64,000 nucleotides of DNA from Lasiosphaeris hirsuta. Lineage: Eukaryota; Ascomycota; Sordariomycetes; Sordariales; Lasiosphaeriaceae. The position numbers were made by a program, and so were the translations under genes. The notes below the pieces were generated by a model. That model worked only from the letters and a program-made list of their open reading frames with translations. It was not told the origin of the DNA and made no database searches. The stretch spans positions 5,394,001-5,458,000 of the forward strand of contig JAUKUA010000002.1 in assembly GCA_030549175.1 (NCBI GenBank), in the 5' to 3' direction. Each line of letters opens with the position of its first letter. Position 1 is the stretch's first letter. Positions 20,901 through 31,791 of the stretch are shown piece after piece.

Positions 20901-22828
20901 ATGGCCAATTTTGGGGGCTCGTTTAGACCGGCGGCAGGCTTCGCTTTGCGGCCGGGCATGCACCGACGCACTGTATCCAGCTCCTCCGATGCATCCTTTA
21001 CCTCTTCCAGCTCCGTGTCCGACGACCAGTTCCTTTTCTCGGCCTGCAACACACCTGCCAATGAACAACCGCCATCGGCTCAGACCGCCACCTCGTTTAG
21101 CCGCGCGGGCGTCACTTCGGCGCCGCGCGACAACTTGCTGTTTGGCAAGCGTAAGTCGACTGTCTATCTTCCTCTTGTTTTCCTCTGCCCGATGTCCTTG
21201 CTGCGCTACCATCTGGACATCTTGCTATTTGGTGTCACCCGCTTCTCCCCCCATATGGTGGAGATTGGCCACCTCCCGTTATCTTCTCCTGCAATGACGT
21301 CGGGCGGCTGAGGTCTGCTCGTCATTTCCTGACTGGCTGAAAGCGGTCTCGCGGCTTGCATTATCGTCATTGCAGGAAGCGGTGCGAACGCTGTTCCAGT
21401 GAGACATGCGTTCCCTGGGTCCGGGGTTCAGCTCCACAAAACGCTCAACCGCATCCACGCCACAGCGGGGTTAGTGGCCCGGGGGAGCGAACGAGCTCGT
21501 TCTTGTGGCACCACCAGAAGCTTGACTAAAGGCCCTGGCAGGTTGGTGTGGGACCTACCAACCCCTCAGGTTTTGGGGGGTTCAGGGGCTTGCCCTCGCT
21601 GCCTGTGTCGCTGGCAGCGTCTCCTGTCTGGAATGCCGCTACCGGCCCGCTAGCGGGGCGCCGTCTTCCTCGGAAGCCCAGCTGACGAGGCGCCGCCCTT
21701 GCGCCGCTCAATCGGAAACCCCTGCAAACCACTGCGTCATAGGCCCCGCATTGAATTCATATGTTGGCCTTTGTTGACTCTTTGTTTTCTCATAGAAGCG
21801 AAAGAACTGAGCACTAAAAGCCAACCCTTCGCCGGCATTTCAGAGCTTCCAGATTCTCCGAGACTCAACCGCAGCCAACCAATTGCCATCGAAATACCTG
21901 CGAACCGCAAGATCAACCTCGACTCCGACTCCGCGGCGGCTGATACCCCCCCTGAACCCCTATCGGCTCGGGGCGACATACCTGGGTACGTCTTCCTAGT
22001 GCGCATTGGTTTGTAATAGGTTCTGACTTGGTTGTCGTATATAGTGGCTATTTTCCCCTGCACGAAGATCCAAAATCGCGTGTTCGCCGTCCACACCCGT
22101 TCCATCTTGATGCAAGCAAGGCCAAACATCGGTCTCTTCATCAAGCTGCTGAATCTAGCAACCCGAACTCTTACGTTGGTACTATGCCGGAGCACGCTTA
22201 TCTCACTGCGGGCCCTGCTGCCAACTCCGCCATTTCTGGGTCCCACACACCTGTATCATCATATATTCCCACAGGCGTGCACGACAATGCGGCCCTTCCC
22301 TTGGGCAAGTATTATCCGTCAAACTACGAACGACGGCCCAGTAGCCACCAGTACCTGCAGCCACCGGCGACAACATCTGGCGTCAGATCCGAATCTCAGG
22401 TCTCCAAGGTGCGGCGCGAACCCTGCCACACCCGCTCGACTTCCGAAGTCAAGCGCCGATTGCTTCAGTACCAGCGGGATATGGTCGCGCAGGCAACCGT
22501 GGCTGCCAGCGCGCTATTGGCAAACAATAGTTCGCTATTGAACGAAACTGGGCCAACGGCCATAGGTGGACTGCCATTGCCTACCATTCAACTTGGAGGC
22601 AAGATGATTAAGAATCACAAGCCACGATCACCGAAACTGGCGCCAATGGGAAGTCCTGGGCCTGTCACACCAATGTCACTAGAGGGGGGCGGCGATAGTT
22701 ATCTGACCTTGGGCCGGCCGATGACTGGTCCAGACGCCGAACACCATGTCGCCGAGGTCGCTAGAGCAATCCGAGCCGAGCAGGGGAGGCAGCGGCACGG
22801 AGACGCATGCTCCCCCATCTCGATTTAA
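20901..22828 (+). CDS. Conserved fungal Ser/Pro-rich protein of unknown function
   Basis: Exons 20901-21150, 21796-21985 and 22045-22828 join in frame to 407 residues. The N-terminus (MANFGGSFRPAAGFALRPG, then HRRTVSSSSD) is basic with Ser runs; the middle has PFAGISELPDSPRL; the third exon begins GYFPLHEDPKSRVRRPHPFH, with a predicted helix VKRRLLQYQRDMVAQATVAA and a proline-rich PKLAPMGSPGPVTPMSLE tail. The mixture of strongly patterned short blocks in disordered sequence looks like a conserved Sordariomycete protein, possibly a phosphorylated regulator, but I know no function. The first intron is 645 nt, unusually long, and could hide an extra exon. Splice sites used are gtaagt/atag and gtacgt/atag. 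The ATG at 20901 is the first in frame. Confidence 0.78.
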
Positions 22829-24034
22829 TCGTGTGTCGAGTTTCGAGGCACAAGATGCTTTTGCATTTCTCGTTTTTATGCATTACGGAGCAACTACAAC
22901 CTGAATTGGTCTTCTAGCTAGCGGGCGGGTATCATGGTCCTACGACTCGGATGGGATGCGGAGACGTCAAAAATTCATGTGATACCCCTTTTATTAGAGA
23001 GAAAGAGCATATGACGCACAGGAACTGGAGTTGGGGCATTAGGGCAGATGGCTTCGGTTTGTGGCTTTTTCCGAGCATGCCACTAGAGACTTGTTTTCTT
23101 TGTTTCCTTTGAGTTAACGTTTCGGGAATAGAGAGGTGGGAATAGGCAACGCATTGCGTGATGCAAGATTGCGATCCCGCAGATTAGGGGTTTCTTGACG
23201 TGTCTGCATTTGGTTTTGCTTGATGCTATAGACAGGTAGCGCAGAGAGAAGTTCACTGAGACCATACATGCTGCGCATGGGATGGATGGTGCCAGTATTA
23301 TCGGTTAGGTGGACACAGCATGGACTCAAGACCAATGCATCGATGGGTTAGCAAAAAAAAAAAAAAAAAAAGGGAGCTGGCGCCGGGCTGAGAGACACGG
23401 GAATAAGAGCTGGAAAGAAATGGAGGCATGGTAGTTCATAAGTTGAATCGAAGGACGTGTTTTGTCTTAGCTTGTGGCTGTATGGTTTGATATCATTGAC
23501 TTTGATTCCGGTGACCGTCATTACCGTGGAGTGACTTGAAGCGCTCTACAACTCAGGGGCCATTTTGTGGCTCGGGGCATGGGCAAGTTTGGTCCTATTA
23601 CAAGAGACGAGAGTCAGCTCCCAGAGACACGTCGTCTCGCTTCATTATATCTCTTTCATTGACTGCGGTCACTGAATGAAGCCATGGTACATAGTAAGCA
23701 AACACAGAAAGTTGATGGCGAAGGATAACGAGTGTTGGTCGCCTCAGCCATCATCCATTTCCCCTATGCACCGCATCTGGTATTAATTATGTTCACACGA
23801 TCCCACTCGACAGGTAACCCATCGTCTCCTCCATCTCCCCCTGTATACGTCGGTTCCAGCCTGTTCTAGCCTGGCTGATTCCCCTTATCCATCAAGCACC
23901 GCCCTTTAATTTTGCCCCGACACTTTTCATCATCATACCACATAAACAACCACCCCACGTCATTATAGGTAGACCTCAAACCTTCGATATGCAAATTGAA
24001 AACACATTTTCCAGCCCAAGCAAGCCCGCCCAGT
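22829..24034. other. Convergent intergenic region
   Basis: About 1.2 kb between two stop codons facing each other. It has an A19 tract at 23353-23371 and otherwise no feature I can support. Both 3' untranslated regions lie here. Confidence 0.5.
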
Positions 24035-25627
24035 TCACAAAGCCTTGCAATAATTCGCCGGGAAATTCCCCTTGGCCCCGTTCAACTCTCCAACCCACCA
24101 GTCCTGGTCCGTCCCCGTACGCTTGACAATTTTGATCCTGTCGCCCTCGCAGAACGAGAGATCGCCCTGGCCTTGGCCGGTAAACGCGTACAGCGCAACC
24201 ACCCATTCCTCAGGCTTGGTACTCGGGATGCGCTTGGGCGGCGGCGGCGGCGGCGGCTTCTTCTTGACAAACCCGTTGCCCGTCGGCGTGCTATATCCGC
24301 CGTACGAGGCTCCCGAGGCGTCGGTTGAGGCCGTTGAGGGCCGGTCCCGGTTGCTGAAGTAGTCCCGGCCCTGGGATGTGCCCGGGGAGAGGCCCCCGGG
24401 GGAGCGACTTACTGTGCGGTCTATCGAGGCGCCGCCGAGGACGGTGGCGGTGGTGAAGTCGGTAGGGGTGAGGTAATCGGGCCGCTTGTAGGTTGAGACG
24501 GGGCTCGGGGAGGGCTCGGGTTGTTGTCGGAGCGAGCCCATGGATGGGATCCGTAGCGTGCGCGGCTGGGGCCCGGTGTTAGTGCTGGGGATTATCCCTG
24601 ACGAGCTGCGACGGGGTAGCAGGGTTGAGGGCGCTGAGAGTTTCCGGGCGTTGGGGTCGTGAGTTTGGTTCATTGGCATGTTTTTTGCTTTCCCACGGGC
24701 GATGAAGTCGATGGACTCGATCTGGCGTTGGATTGGCCCGAATGCGTTGCTCCAGGTTGCTATCACATCATCCATTGGAGGGGGCGGTGATGGGAAGCCG
24801 AGATCCTCGCAGTAGCTGTTCAAAGTTGTGTAGTATAGCCCTAGAAGTCTGTTCTGAATGAGAGCTAGATTGGATACCAATGGCGGGACTAGACTGAAGG
24901 CAGCAGCTATAATCGGAGGCAGCGTCGCGCGGATGTGTTCGTCCGCGATCGCAAACTCCTGGGATCGAGGTCAGCTCGGCTTAGATTGGGCCCTGGCAAC
25001 ATGCTTACATCTGCTGCGCGTGCCATCTCTTCCTCGGCTTTAACTAGGGCGGCATCTTCTTTAGCAGTTCGGCCCGGCTTCCTCTGCAACTTGGTGGCCT
25101 TGTCTTGGATTTTCTCGTAGTCCATCCTCTTGTTCTCTCGTTTCTTGATTGTTCTGCGAACAGGGGCAATGCTATCACGCGCATCGGTGGCGGGCTTGAG
25201 GATGCGCTCGTCGATAACGGCGATCTCTTGGAGCAGCTCGGTCTTGAGCTCGCCGTATGCCTCTTTGAGCTTGAATGTGCGCACCAGCAATTCCCGAGGT
25301 GTCGGGGCGGATTCGCGTCCGTGGCCGTCGGTAGCTCCGACAATTGGGTCGTAGAGGCCCTCATACTCTGAGACTATCTGGTACTGGCTATGGACAAGAG
25401 AAACCCAAGAGTCTCTCCAGGCTCTCGAGCCATCATGAAGCTGATGGGGCGGCTAGTGTCAGTGGTGGAAGTGGGTGGGAAGAGGGGCATCGACCTCAAT
25501 GCTGAGTGCGCACCTTTGCTAACACATTGTCGGCATCCTCGTAATCATTCAGCAATACCGAGACTTTGGCGTTGTCGCCGGGCCCCTTGCGCAAGAGCTT
25601 GCCAAACTGCCTTTGCACTGACTGCAT
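24035..25627 (-). CDS. BAR-SH3 adaptor, Rvs167/Hob1 type (endocytosis, actin)
   Basis: Three exons on the minus strand, 25627-25514, 25440-25009 and 24958-24035, join in phase 0 to 489 residues. The start MQSVQRQFGKLLRKGPGDN is the hallmark N-terminal amphipathic region of fungal Hob/Rvs167 N-BAR proteins; the BAR domain spans about residues 1-240 (AWRDSWVSLVHSQYQ, TFKLKEAYGELKTELL, TIKKRENKRMDYEK, EFAIADEHIRATLPPIIAAA). A Ser/Pro-rich linker carries a poly-Pro motif [12 protein letters not shown], and the last 58 residues are an SH3 domain (ALYAFTGQGQGDLSF, DWWVGELNGAKGNFPANY). These proteins bend membrane at endocytic sites and recruit actin regulators through SH3. Introns are 73 and 50 nt. 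Divergent from the ZGRF1-type gene, sharing about 1 kb of upstream DNA. Length agrees with the family. Confidence 0.93.
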
Positions 25628-26656
25628 TCTGAATTTCTGGCCAGTTGGGCATTCGACGCAGACTCGGTGCGGGGTGTTGGGAGCAGTAGAAATCGGTTGG
25701 TGGGTCGGCGGCAGGTTGCGTAGTTATATCGGGATAGCCTTGTTGCACTCTCGATCAACGAGCGCGCCGATCTCGTTCTGATTAGGAAGAAAGGCGTAGG
25801 ATGGGATTGATGCGCCTGATATTTTGCCTGGATGGTAGGGGCACAATTATCTGGGGAAGCAAAGCCGGGATGCGAGTCTCCAAGAAAGAGAATTGGGACC
25901 CCACATCCTCTGGCAGCCTAGAAGGATGCGAAGAGAACAAAAAAACCAGCGAGTATCTGGGCAACTTCCGGCTGTATCACGGGCAAGTAATTTGGGTTGC
26001 CAACCGTTGGCTCGTTACTCATCTCGACATCATGGATGCAGCTGGGGCGCAGCCATGTTGGGAGCCAGGGTGAGTATAGCAGCAGCAGCAGCAGCAGGAC
26101 ACCCGCACAAATGACCGGGAGCCAGAGGCAAAGACACAAAGTCCGGACTTGAGGTGAGGTGGCTCGGATGGGAATTCGTTGGGAGGCATTGGATGCTGCG
26201 TCTCGCTGGAACAAGGAGCCCCAATGGTGCTGCATGGTGTGCAGACCCCGTCATGGAGCGTGTCGGATGCGAAACGGGACCTAGCAAACCTAGCGAACAG
26301 GGGGAGCCAACCGCCAACGTCATGTCTCCAATGTGAACGCGAGCCATAGCCATGCAAGTGGGCCGAAGCGGGGGGTCCGCCAGGCAGAGCCGTGAGAGGG
26401 GTGGGGCTTTCCTCATCACCTGACGGCGCGAGCTTCAGAACGCGCTTTCCCTCGATCGCGTCACATCAACAATCCACTGTCCGATTTGCACCTGCTTGCC
26501 TCAACAATCACACCATACCTTATGCAGAAACCTCCATATCCCGCCTGCTAGCGACAAGAGGCCAGCCACCCGCAGAGGTAAAAAGCTCACACATTCCTAC
26601 TTGGTCTGAGATATGCGGCGACGACCCGACATATCTTTCCGATATGCGCCCCGATA
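25628..26656. other. Divergent promoter region
   Basis: About 1.03 kb between the start codons of the BAR-SH3 gene (minus) and the ZGRF1-type gene (plus), so it carries both promoters. A short AGC/GCA microsatellite lies at about 26078-26098. No gene is visible. Confidence 0.55.
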
Positions 26657-29600
26657 ATGCCGTCCATCATGTCCTCGGGGTCTGCCGCTGGGGCGCACGA
26701 CCCGAAGGCCCCCAGCAGCACCGCGCCAGTGTTAGAATACACATGTCTCTTCACACATGACCTGGTCAGGAAGCAAAAGCGATGGCAAGATGGCCGTATC
26801 AAGTACCACACCTTCAATAGGCGCGTCATGGTTTACGACGAGCGGGGCAACTCTATGGGAGATATGCATTGGTGCCGTGACTGGGACTTTGGCGAAGGGG
26901 AAGAAGTTAAGCTGGAGCGAGGGGGCACCATTGTTCAGGTTGTGGACTACGTTGGCAACCGAGACCAGGATCTCTCAGAGTTGCTGGATAAGAGGGTGAA
27001 GGAGAAAGAGCAGCGCCAAGCAAAAGCAGCGCTGCGGCCACAGTCTGCCCATCGGCCAATTCACTACCCGTCGCCGAACCGTGGACTTCAAGCCCCTATC
27101 GACCACTTCCAGTCTCTTCATCGTCCCATGAACCAAGTTCTGGGTACACCAACAGGCCATTACGGCCGCGCCGTGGTCCCGACAGAATCGCCATTTGAAC
27201 AGAGGCAGAGATCCAGCGAGACGCCTGGCGACCAAACAGGCTCGAGGCCGGTCAAGCGGCCGAGGCATATTGAATCACCACCCAGCAAAATGGGCTATGC
27301 TCAGAATTTGTTTGGTGCCTCACTTACTTTGTCCGCAACTCCTCTGAGCTTAGCTCCCCCACGACGACTTGCTTTGCCGCGGGTTCGACCGGCACACATC
27401 AACTCCTCGCCCCAGGGAAAGGAATCTAGAGATGTTGAGCCTGTTGTGGAAGGTGGTTCAGCGTCTCAACCAGGCTCATCCAGCACTCACAATGCTTCAG
27501 TCTCCTCACGTTCACGTTCTGGGCCGAGAAAGCCTTCGCAACCGGCAGGATATGCCCAGAATTTGTTTGGCACGCCCCTGAGCTTGTCTGGAGCCCCTTT
27601 AGCTCCCATACGGCGGCCACCTGCACCACAAAATCGGGCAGCACATCCTGCATCGGCTCGCCCCCCTCAACACTCTGGAATCGACACTCAAGTTGGTGCA
27701 GCTCGCGATACGGAAGATGTTGATGAATGCATCATGGAGCCAAAATCACGAGTTGACTATTTTGCCTCGGACTGTTTTCACACTCCTCGACCTTCTAAGG
27801 AAGGTGTCATGAAGCCTAACTCGCCTGAGGTCCACGGCAGGCACTTTACTGGGTTGCAGTTAGGCATCCCGCACGAAAATGCCGCCACGGCTGCCAAATC
27901 TCGCACAAAAGCACCAGCTACCACCAACAAACCAGGGATAGTCGAGGTCGTTCTGCTTGAAGAAACAGAAGAGACGCCAGAGCTAAGCAAGGCGGTACCA
28001 GTGCGGAAGAGGACAAAAAAGACCGACATTGCCCCAAAGCGTCCCGCACTTGATGGGCAGAAACAGCAGAGTGCGAAACGGAAAAAGGCCGTGGCTCAGC
28101 CAAAGTCTTTATCGCCGGCCAGAGGAGCGAGTCCTGATGATGTTTTTGCTCAAACTACGGAGGCCAGGGTCGAAGCTGAAACATCTAGGGAAGAGAAACG
28201 ATCAAAATTGCGCCTTAAATCCCGGCAAAAGCGCGGCCTGTTGATAGTTTCTGAGGTGCCGGCCCAAGTCAAGCGCCCTAAAAAGTCGAAAGCCGAAAAA
28301 TCTGCCGTTGACTTATCTGGCGGAGTTTCGAGTCGACTCGCAGACAAGTCTGTTGTCCCGCCGAAAGAACCGCAGCAGCCCTCCAAAAACGGGAACCCAT
28401 TCTTAGACGACCCATTTTCATCCTCGCCTGTTACACAAGAAATATTAGCCAAACAACTCGACACTTTACCATCCCCATCTCGGCAACAAAGGGTCAAGGA
28501 TGTAGGCATGAGTAACAAGAACAATGATCGTGCGTTTAGTGCTAGGGGCGCCCAGGGGCCGAAGACCAATGAACTAAAGCGCGGCGAGGCAGTGTATAAC
28601 GTGCCGGAGCATTCTGAGGATGAGTATATTGACAATACCCCGCCTCTATCAAACCTGAATTGGCCAAAGCCGAATGGATATTCTGTCATCGAAAGGCCGA
28701 TGCAGGATAAGGCGTCGGTAAAAGAATTGCCCAAGAGGAGGATGGGGACTCGCGATGCTGAGGATGAATTTCTGGACAAGGATGATTCCCCAGTCCGTGA
28801 GGTTCCCGAAGTAGCCGAGTCGAGGCCAACCAGGCAAACCCGCAAATCCAAGAGGTTGGAGGACGAGTCTCTAAGAGGCCCGAGGAAAAGGGGGCGCACA
28901 GCTGAGTCCCAAGAAAGCTCTGATGAAGAGTTACCTCAGGTCCCTGTTGGCCCACGCTTGGCTACACTGGGGAGGAGAGGTATCCGAAGTAAAGAGGTGA
29001 TAGGCTACATTATGTCGAGCTCACCAGTCGCCGTCACCCGTCGCCCGCCTAGTTTGGATCCCGAGCCGCTGTCCAAAGCTCGCCCCAGTTTGGCCTTGAC
29101 GGACTTGGTTGCTGTGCTGGATAGTACAGTAGATGACCCTACTTTGGTCGAGGAGTTTCCAGGTCCCCGTGAGGCAGACTTGCAGGCTCGGGACAAAATG
29201 TGTTCTCGAGCCTCGACGACGTGTGAGCCGGACAACATTCCCTCCCTTCAAAGACAGAATACACTGCCTGAGCCAAAACAACACAAACCGACGGTTGGTG
29301 GCACGCCACAAGCCTCTGGCGCGGATAGTCGCATGCCACAAGCCATTGGTGAAAGCCCGGAACGACAGGGACTGGTGCGGCACAAATCTGCTGTTTTTGG
29401 CACGGGAGACGGCCGGATTGGCGAAGCCCTAGCGCCTACGACGACTATCATCTCCCGTCCTTTTGCTCTCAACGATGAGGCAGACTCAACTGACACAGGG
29501 CGGCGTGTGGTCAGCAATCAGGAAGGTCCACATGCAGGTCAACATGTTGCGCAGTTGGCGTTGCACAAGGCTCCCAATCCTCCCGAAGACCGGCCGCATT

Positions 29601-29980
29601 CAAATCCCACGCACAGCGTTGGCAAATCCCCGCCGCCAGACGGTCCGACTACCAAGCCCGCTCCAGCCATGCCGCCTGTCGTTGCCCCGAGCATACCGCC
29701 TCCGCCCAAAATTATCAACCCGGCGACCCGGGGACGTAAGGCCGCGCTCAAGTCGCACGCAGCTGGACAAGTTCCTCAATCCATTCTACCTCCGGTGGAA
29801 TCTCTTCCGGCCCGAGCTATCATAGTGAGGCCACCACCCGAGACGGTGCGACAAGAGTCTACTGGCGATGGGCGTCCGAAGCGGAAGATAACGTTTCCCG
29901 GCTTCATATCGGCCAACGTCGGAGGTCCTTGGAGCAGAGAGGCGCATGACCTGCTTGAGAGTGGACGACCGGGATCATGA
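26657..29980 (+). CDS. ZGRF1/Mte1/Dbl2-type DNA repair protein (DUF2439)
   Basis: A single exon of 1107 codons. Residues about 24-105 form the conserved N-terminal domain (DUF2439/ZGRF1): YTCLFTHDLVRKQKRWQDG, then HTFNRRVMVYDERGNSMGD and DLSELLDKRVKEKE. The rest is disordered, Lys/Arg/Pro/Ser-rich, with several nuclear-localisation-like stretches and two copies of a GYAQNLFG-x-L-x-LS-x-x-PL motif (residues 213-232 and 298-316). The C-terminus carries KRKITFPGFISANVGGPWSR. In budding and fission yeast the family members Mte1 and Dbl2 bind the Mph1/Fml1 helicase and act at D-loops and stalled forks; here only the domain supports that role. No helicase domain follows, unlike vertebrate ZGRF1. 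The ATG at 26657 is followed by a second at 26669. Confidence 0.83.
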   Translation: MPSIMSSGSAAGAHDPKAPSSTAPVLEYTCLFTHDLVRKQKRWQDGRIKYHTFNRRVMVYDERGNSMGDMHWCRDWDFGEGEEVKLERGGTIVQVVDYVGNRDQDLSELLDKRVKEKEQRQAKAALRPQSAHRPIHYPSPNRGLQAPIDHFQSLHRPMNQVLGTPTGHYGRAVVPTESPFEQRQRSSETPGDQTGSRPVKRPRHIESPPSKMGYAQNLFGASLTLSATPLSLAPPRRLALPRVRPAHINSSPQGKESRDVEPVVEGGSASQPGSSSTHNASVSSRSRSGPRKPSQPAGYAQNLFGTPLSLSGAPLAPIRRPPAPQNRAAHPASARPPQHSGIDTQVGAARDTEDVDECIMEPKSRVDYFASDCFHTPRPSKEGVMKPNSPEVHGRHFTGLQLGIPHENAATAAKSRTKAPATTNKPGIVEVVLLEETEETPELSKAVPVRKRTKKTDIAPKRPALDGQKQQSAKRKKAVAQPKSLSPARGASPDDVFAQTTEARVEAETSREEKRSKLRLKSRQKRGLLIVSEVPAQVKRPKKSKAEKSAVDLSGGVSSRLADKSVVPPKEPQQPSKNGNPFLDDPFSSSPVTQEILAKQLDTLPSPSRQQRVKDVGMSNKNNDRAFSARGAQGPKTNELKRGEAVYNVPEHSEDEYIDNTPPLSNLNWPKPNGYSVIERPMQDKASVKELPKRRMGTRDAEDEFLDKDDSPVREVPEVAESRPTRQTRKSKRLEDESLRGPRKRGRTAESQESSDEELPQVPVGPRLATLGRRGIRSKEVIGYIMSSSPVAVTRRPPSLDPEPLSKARPSLALTDLVAVLDSTVDDPTLVEEFPGPREADLQARDKMCSRASTTCEPDNIPSLQRQNTLPEPKQHKPTVGGTPQASGADSRMPQAIGESPERQGLVRHKSAVFGTGDGRIGEALAPTTTIISRPFALNDEADSTDTGRRVVSNQEGPHAGQHVAQLALHKAPNPPEDRPHSNPTHSVGKSPPPDGPTTKPAPAMPPVVAPSIPPPPKIINPATRGRKAALKSHAAGQVPQSILPPVESLPARAIIVRPPPETVRQESTGDGRPKRKITFPGFISANVGGPWSREAHDLLESGRPGS

Positions 29981-31791
29981 TGAAGACTTGAAGCTTGTTA
30001 CTTTCTAGACGGCTCTTATTGTGTCGATGCACGAGGGTTGTGTTGATATGTGCGTTTGGGGCGGCAGAGTCCGCCGCTAGGCCGTGATGGGGTTGCTCCC
30101 CCGTCAGTGACGAGGCATACTGCGCCCTTGCTATGAATCGGATTGGCCTCGTCCATCCATGTATGTATCTATTGTTCTCGGCCGGGGGTTTTAGGGTCCA
30201 GCTACAAAATTATTATAGCTGAACGGCGACCTGCTGAGGGGGGAATATTGGTAGTCGTCAGGCCACCACGGCCGAGCTGACGGTGTGCACTTAATCTAAT
30301 GAGCAAAGATAGGTAGCTATTCCAACGCCGAAGAGCATCGTCAACTCAACCACACTGCAATCTAGGTAGTAACGTGGTGGTTCTACAGCATGCGTAGTGA
30401 CGCCCTTAATTTATCACGGCGGCTTTGGTCTCGACTAGAGGAAGGTGATATACTATGATGTTAGCAAGTACCAAAGTTGAAGTCGATGGATAGCGATCCA
30501 ACGAGAGACCCCCTCCCCTTCTCCCCCCCAATCCTCCCATGCTCGAGGTTGAGAGCTTGGCCATTGCAATCAGTTAGCGGGGCTTTGTCAACGGTTATGC
30601 TGGTAGCCGTTCAAGAAACGCTCGATTGGGCCGATTGGGCGTTGCAAGTGGCTAGTCGAAATCCCGTTGCGTACGCGGGGACGTAGCTATCGTCCGTCCC
30701 CTGACCGCATTTCCTCTTTCCTCCAATTCCCTCCCGTCTTCCTCCGCATTTTTCTCTCGCCCGGCCAACCTAGCAGCCGCAGCAGCAGTGCGCGCACCGT
30801 CGCCCTTTCTGTTGCCCTTTCCGCCCTCGCTCTCTGTCTGCCATCAACCCCGGATTGGAAAGGCAATGCACTTGTGGGCGGTGAAGACCTCCAAGTTACA
30901 CGTTGCTCATTTGGATTGAGATTTCTGGTCCATCCGTCGGCTGCGAGACGCAGCCGGCGGCCACATGGTCGTTTTGGCCATGCCCACGTCCATGTCGTCA
31001 CGCTGTGCGACCGCCAGAGAAGAGGGGAGAGGGGGTGGTTGAGCTGGGGGGGGGCAGTGAACGAGGGGCATGAAGTCCTCAGGTTGCCTTTTGGGCCGCT
31101 TCCTCAGGTCCTCAACCAAAAGGCTTTGGGCCGCTCTGGTTGGCCTCCCTTCGCTCCCTTGGGCCACTCTCCACACATATGCGCACACGCACCACACACT
31201 CGCTCGCATTTTGCACTGTGTCGGTCGCTCTGCCAAGCTCGCCTTCAAAAGTGCAGGTAGCCTTGCGCTGCATCGAAGCAAAAGGGCGATGCGACAACCA
31301 TTTTTTTGTCGTTCTTCTTGGATTTTTTACTTCAAAATCCAAAGGACCCGTCGGAAACAGGGCCCCCACCCCTTTTTGCCCATTTTCTTGTGGCAAGCCC
31401 AAAGCCTAGCAGCTTCGGCGACCACCGGGTGGGACAAGGGGAAAGGCGTGGCCATCGAAGTCGTGGATTTGACCTGGAGGGGCTGTGCCTTGCGAGCCTT
31501 TAGGTTCCGCCTTAATCCCCCCAGATCCAGATGTCGGCCTAGAGGTACATCTCCCCTCCATGCCCCCGAGGCCGAGCTTTTAATCTTTCCACAACCCGAC
31601 CTACCCTTTGGCCCGTTTTGTTGGCTGTTTTTTCTTCTCGTTTCGTTTTCCTTGTGTTATACCTGCTCATTATCTTTTATCACCTGCGCAAGACTCGACG
31701 CTTCAACCCCACAGCCTTGCGTGTCTCACCTTCCTCCGTTACTCGAATCTCTTCCAGCACCGACGAGGCTGGTCCACATCGAGTTCAAACC
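29981..31791. other. Intergenic region with long pyrimidine-rich leader
   Basis: About 1.8 kb. Its right part (about 30690-31790) is pyrimidine-rich on the plus strand, including ctttt/tttct runs just before the next ATG, typical of fungal promoters and 5' leaders; open frames there translate to artificially hydrophobic peptides starting at TTG. No gene recognised. Confidence 0.5.

Noticed and set aside
24366..24407. GTAAGT-like donor inside the last exon of the BAR-SH3 gene
   Set aside because: The only paired acceptor would give a 42-nt intron, too short; the exon reads through as a normal Ser/Pro-rich linker.
31070..31791. Hydrophobic frames upstream of 31792
   Set aside because: They begin at non-ATG codons or in other frames and reflect U-rich pyrimidine leader sequence; the first ATG in the gene frame is 31792.
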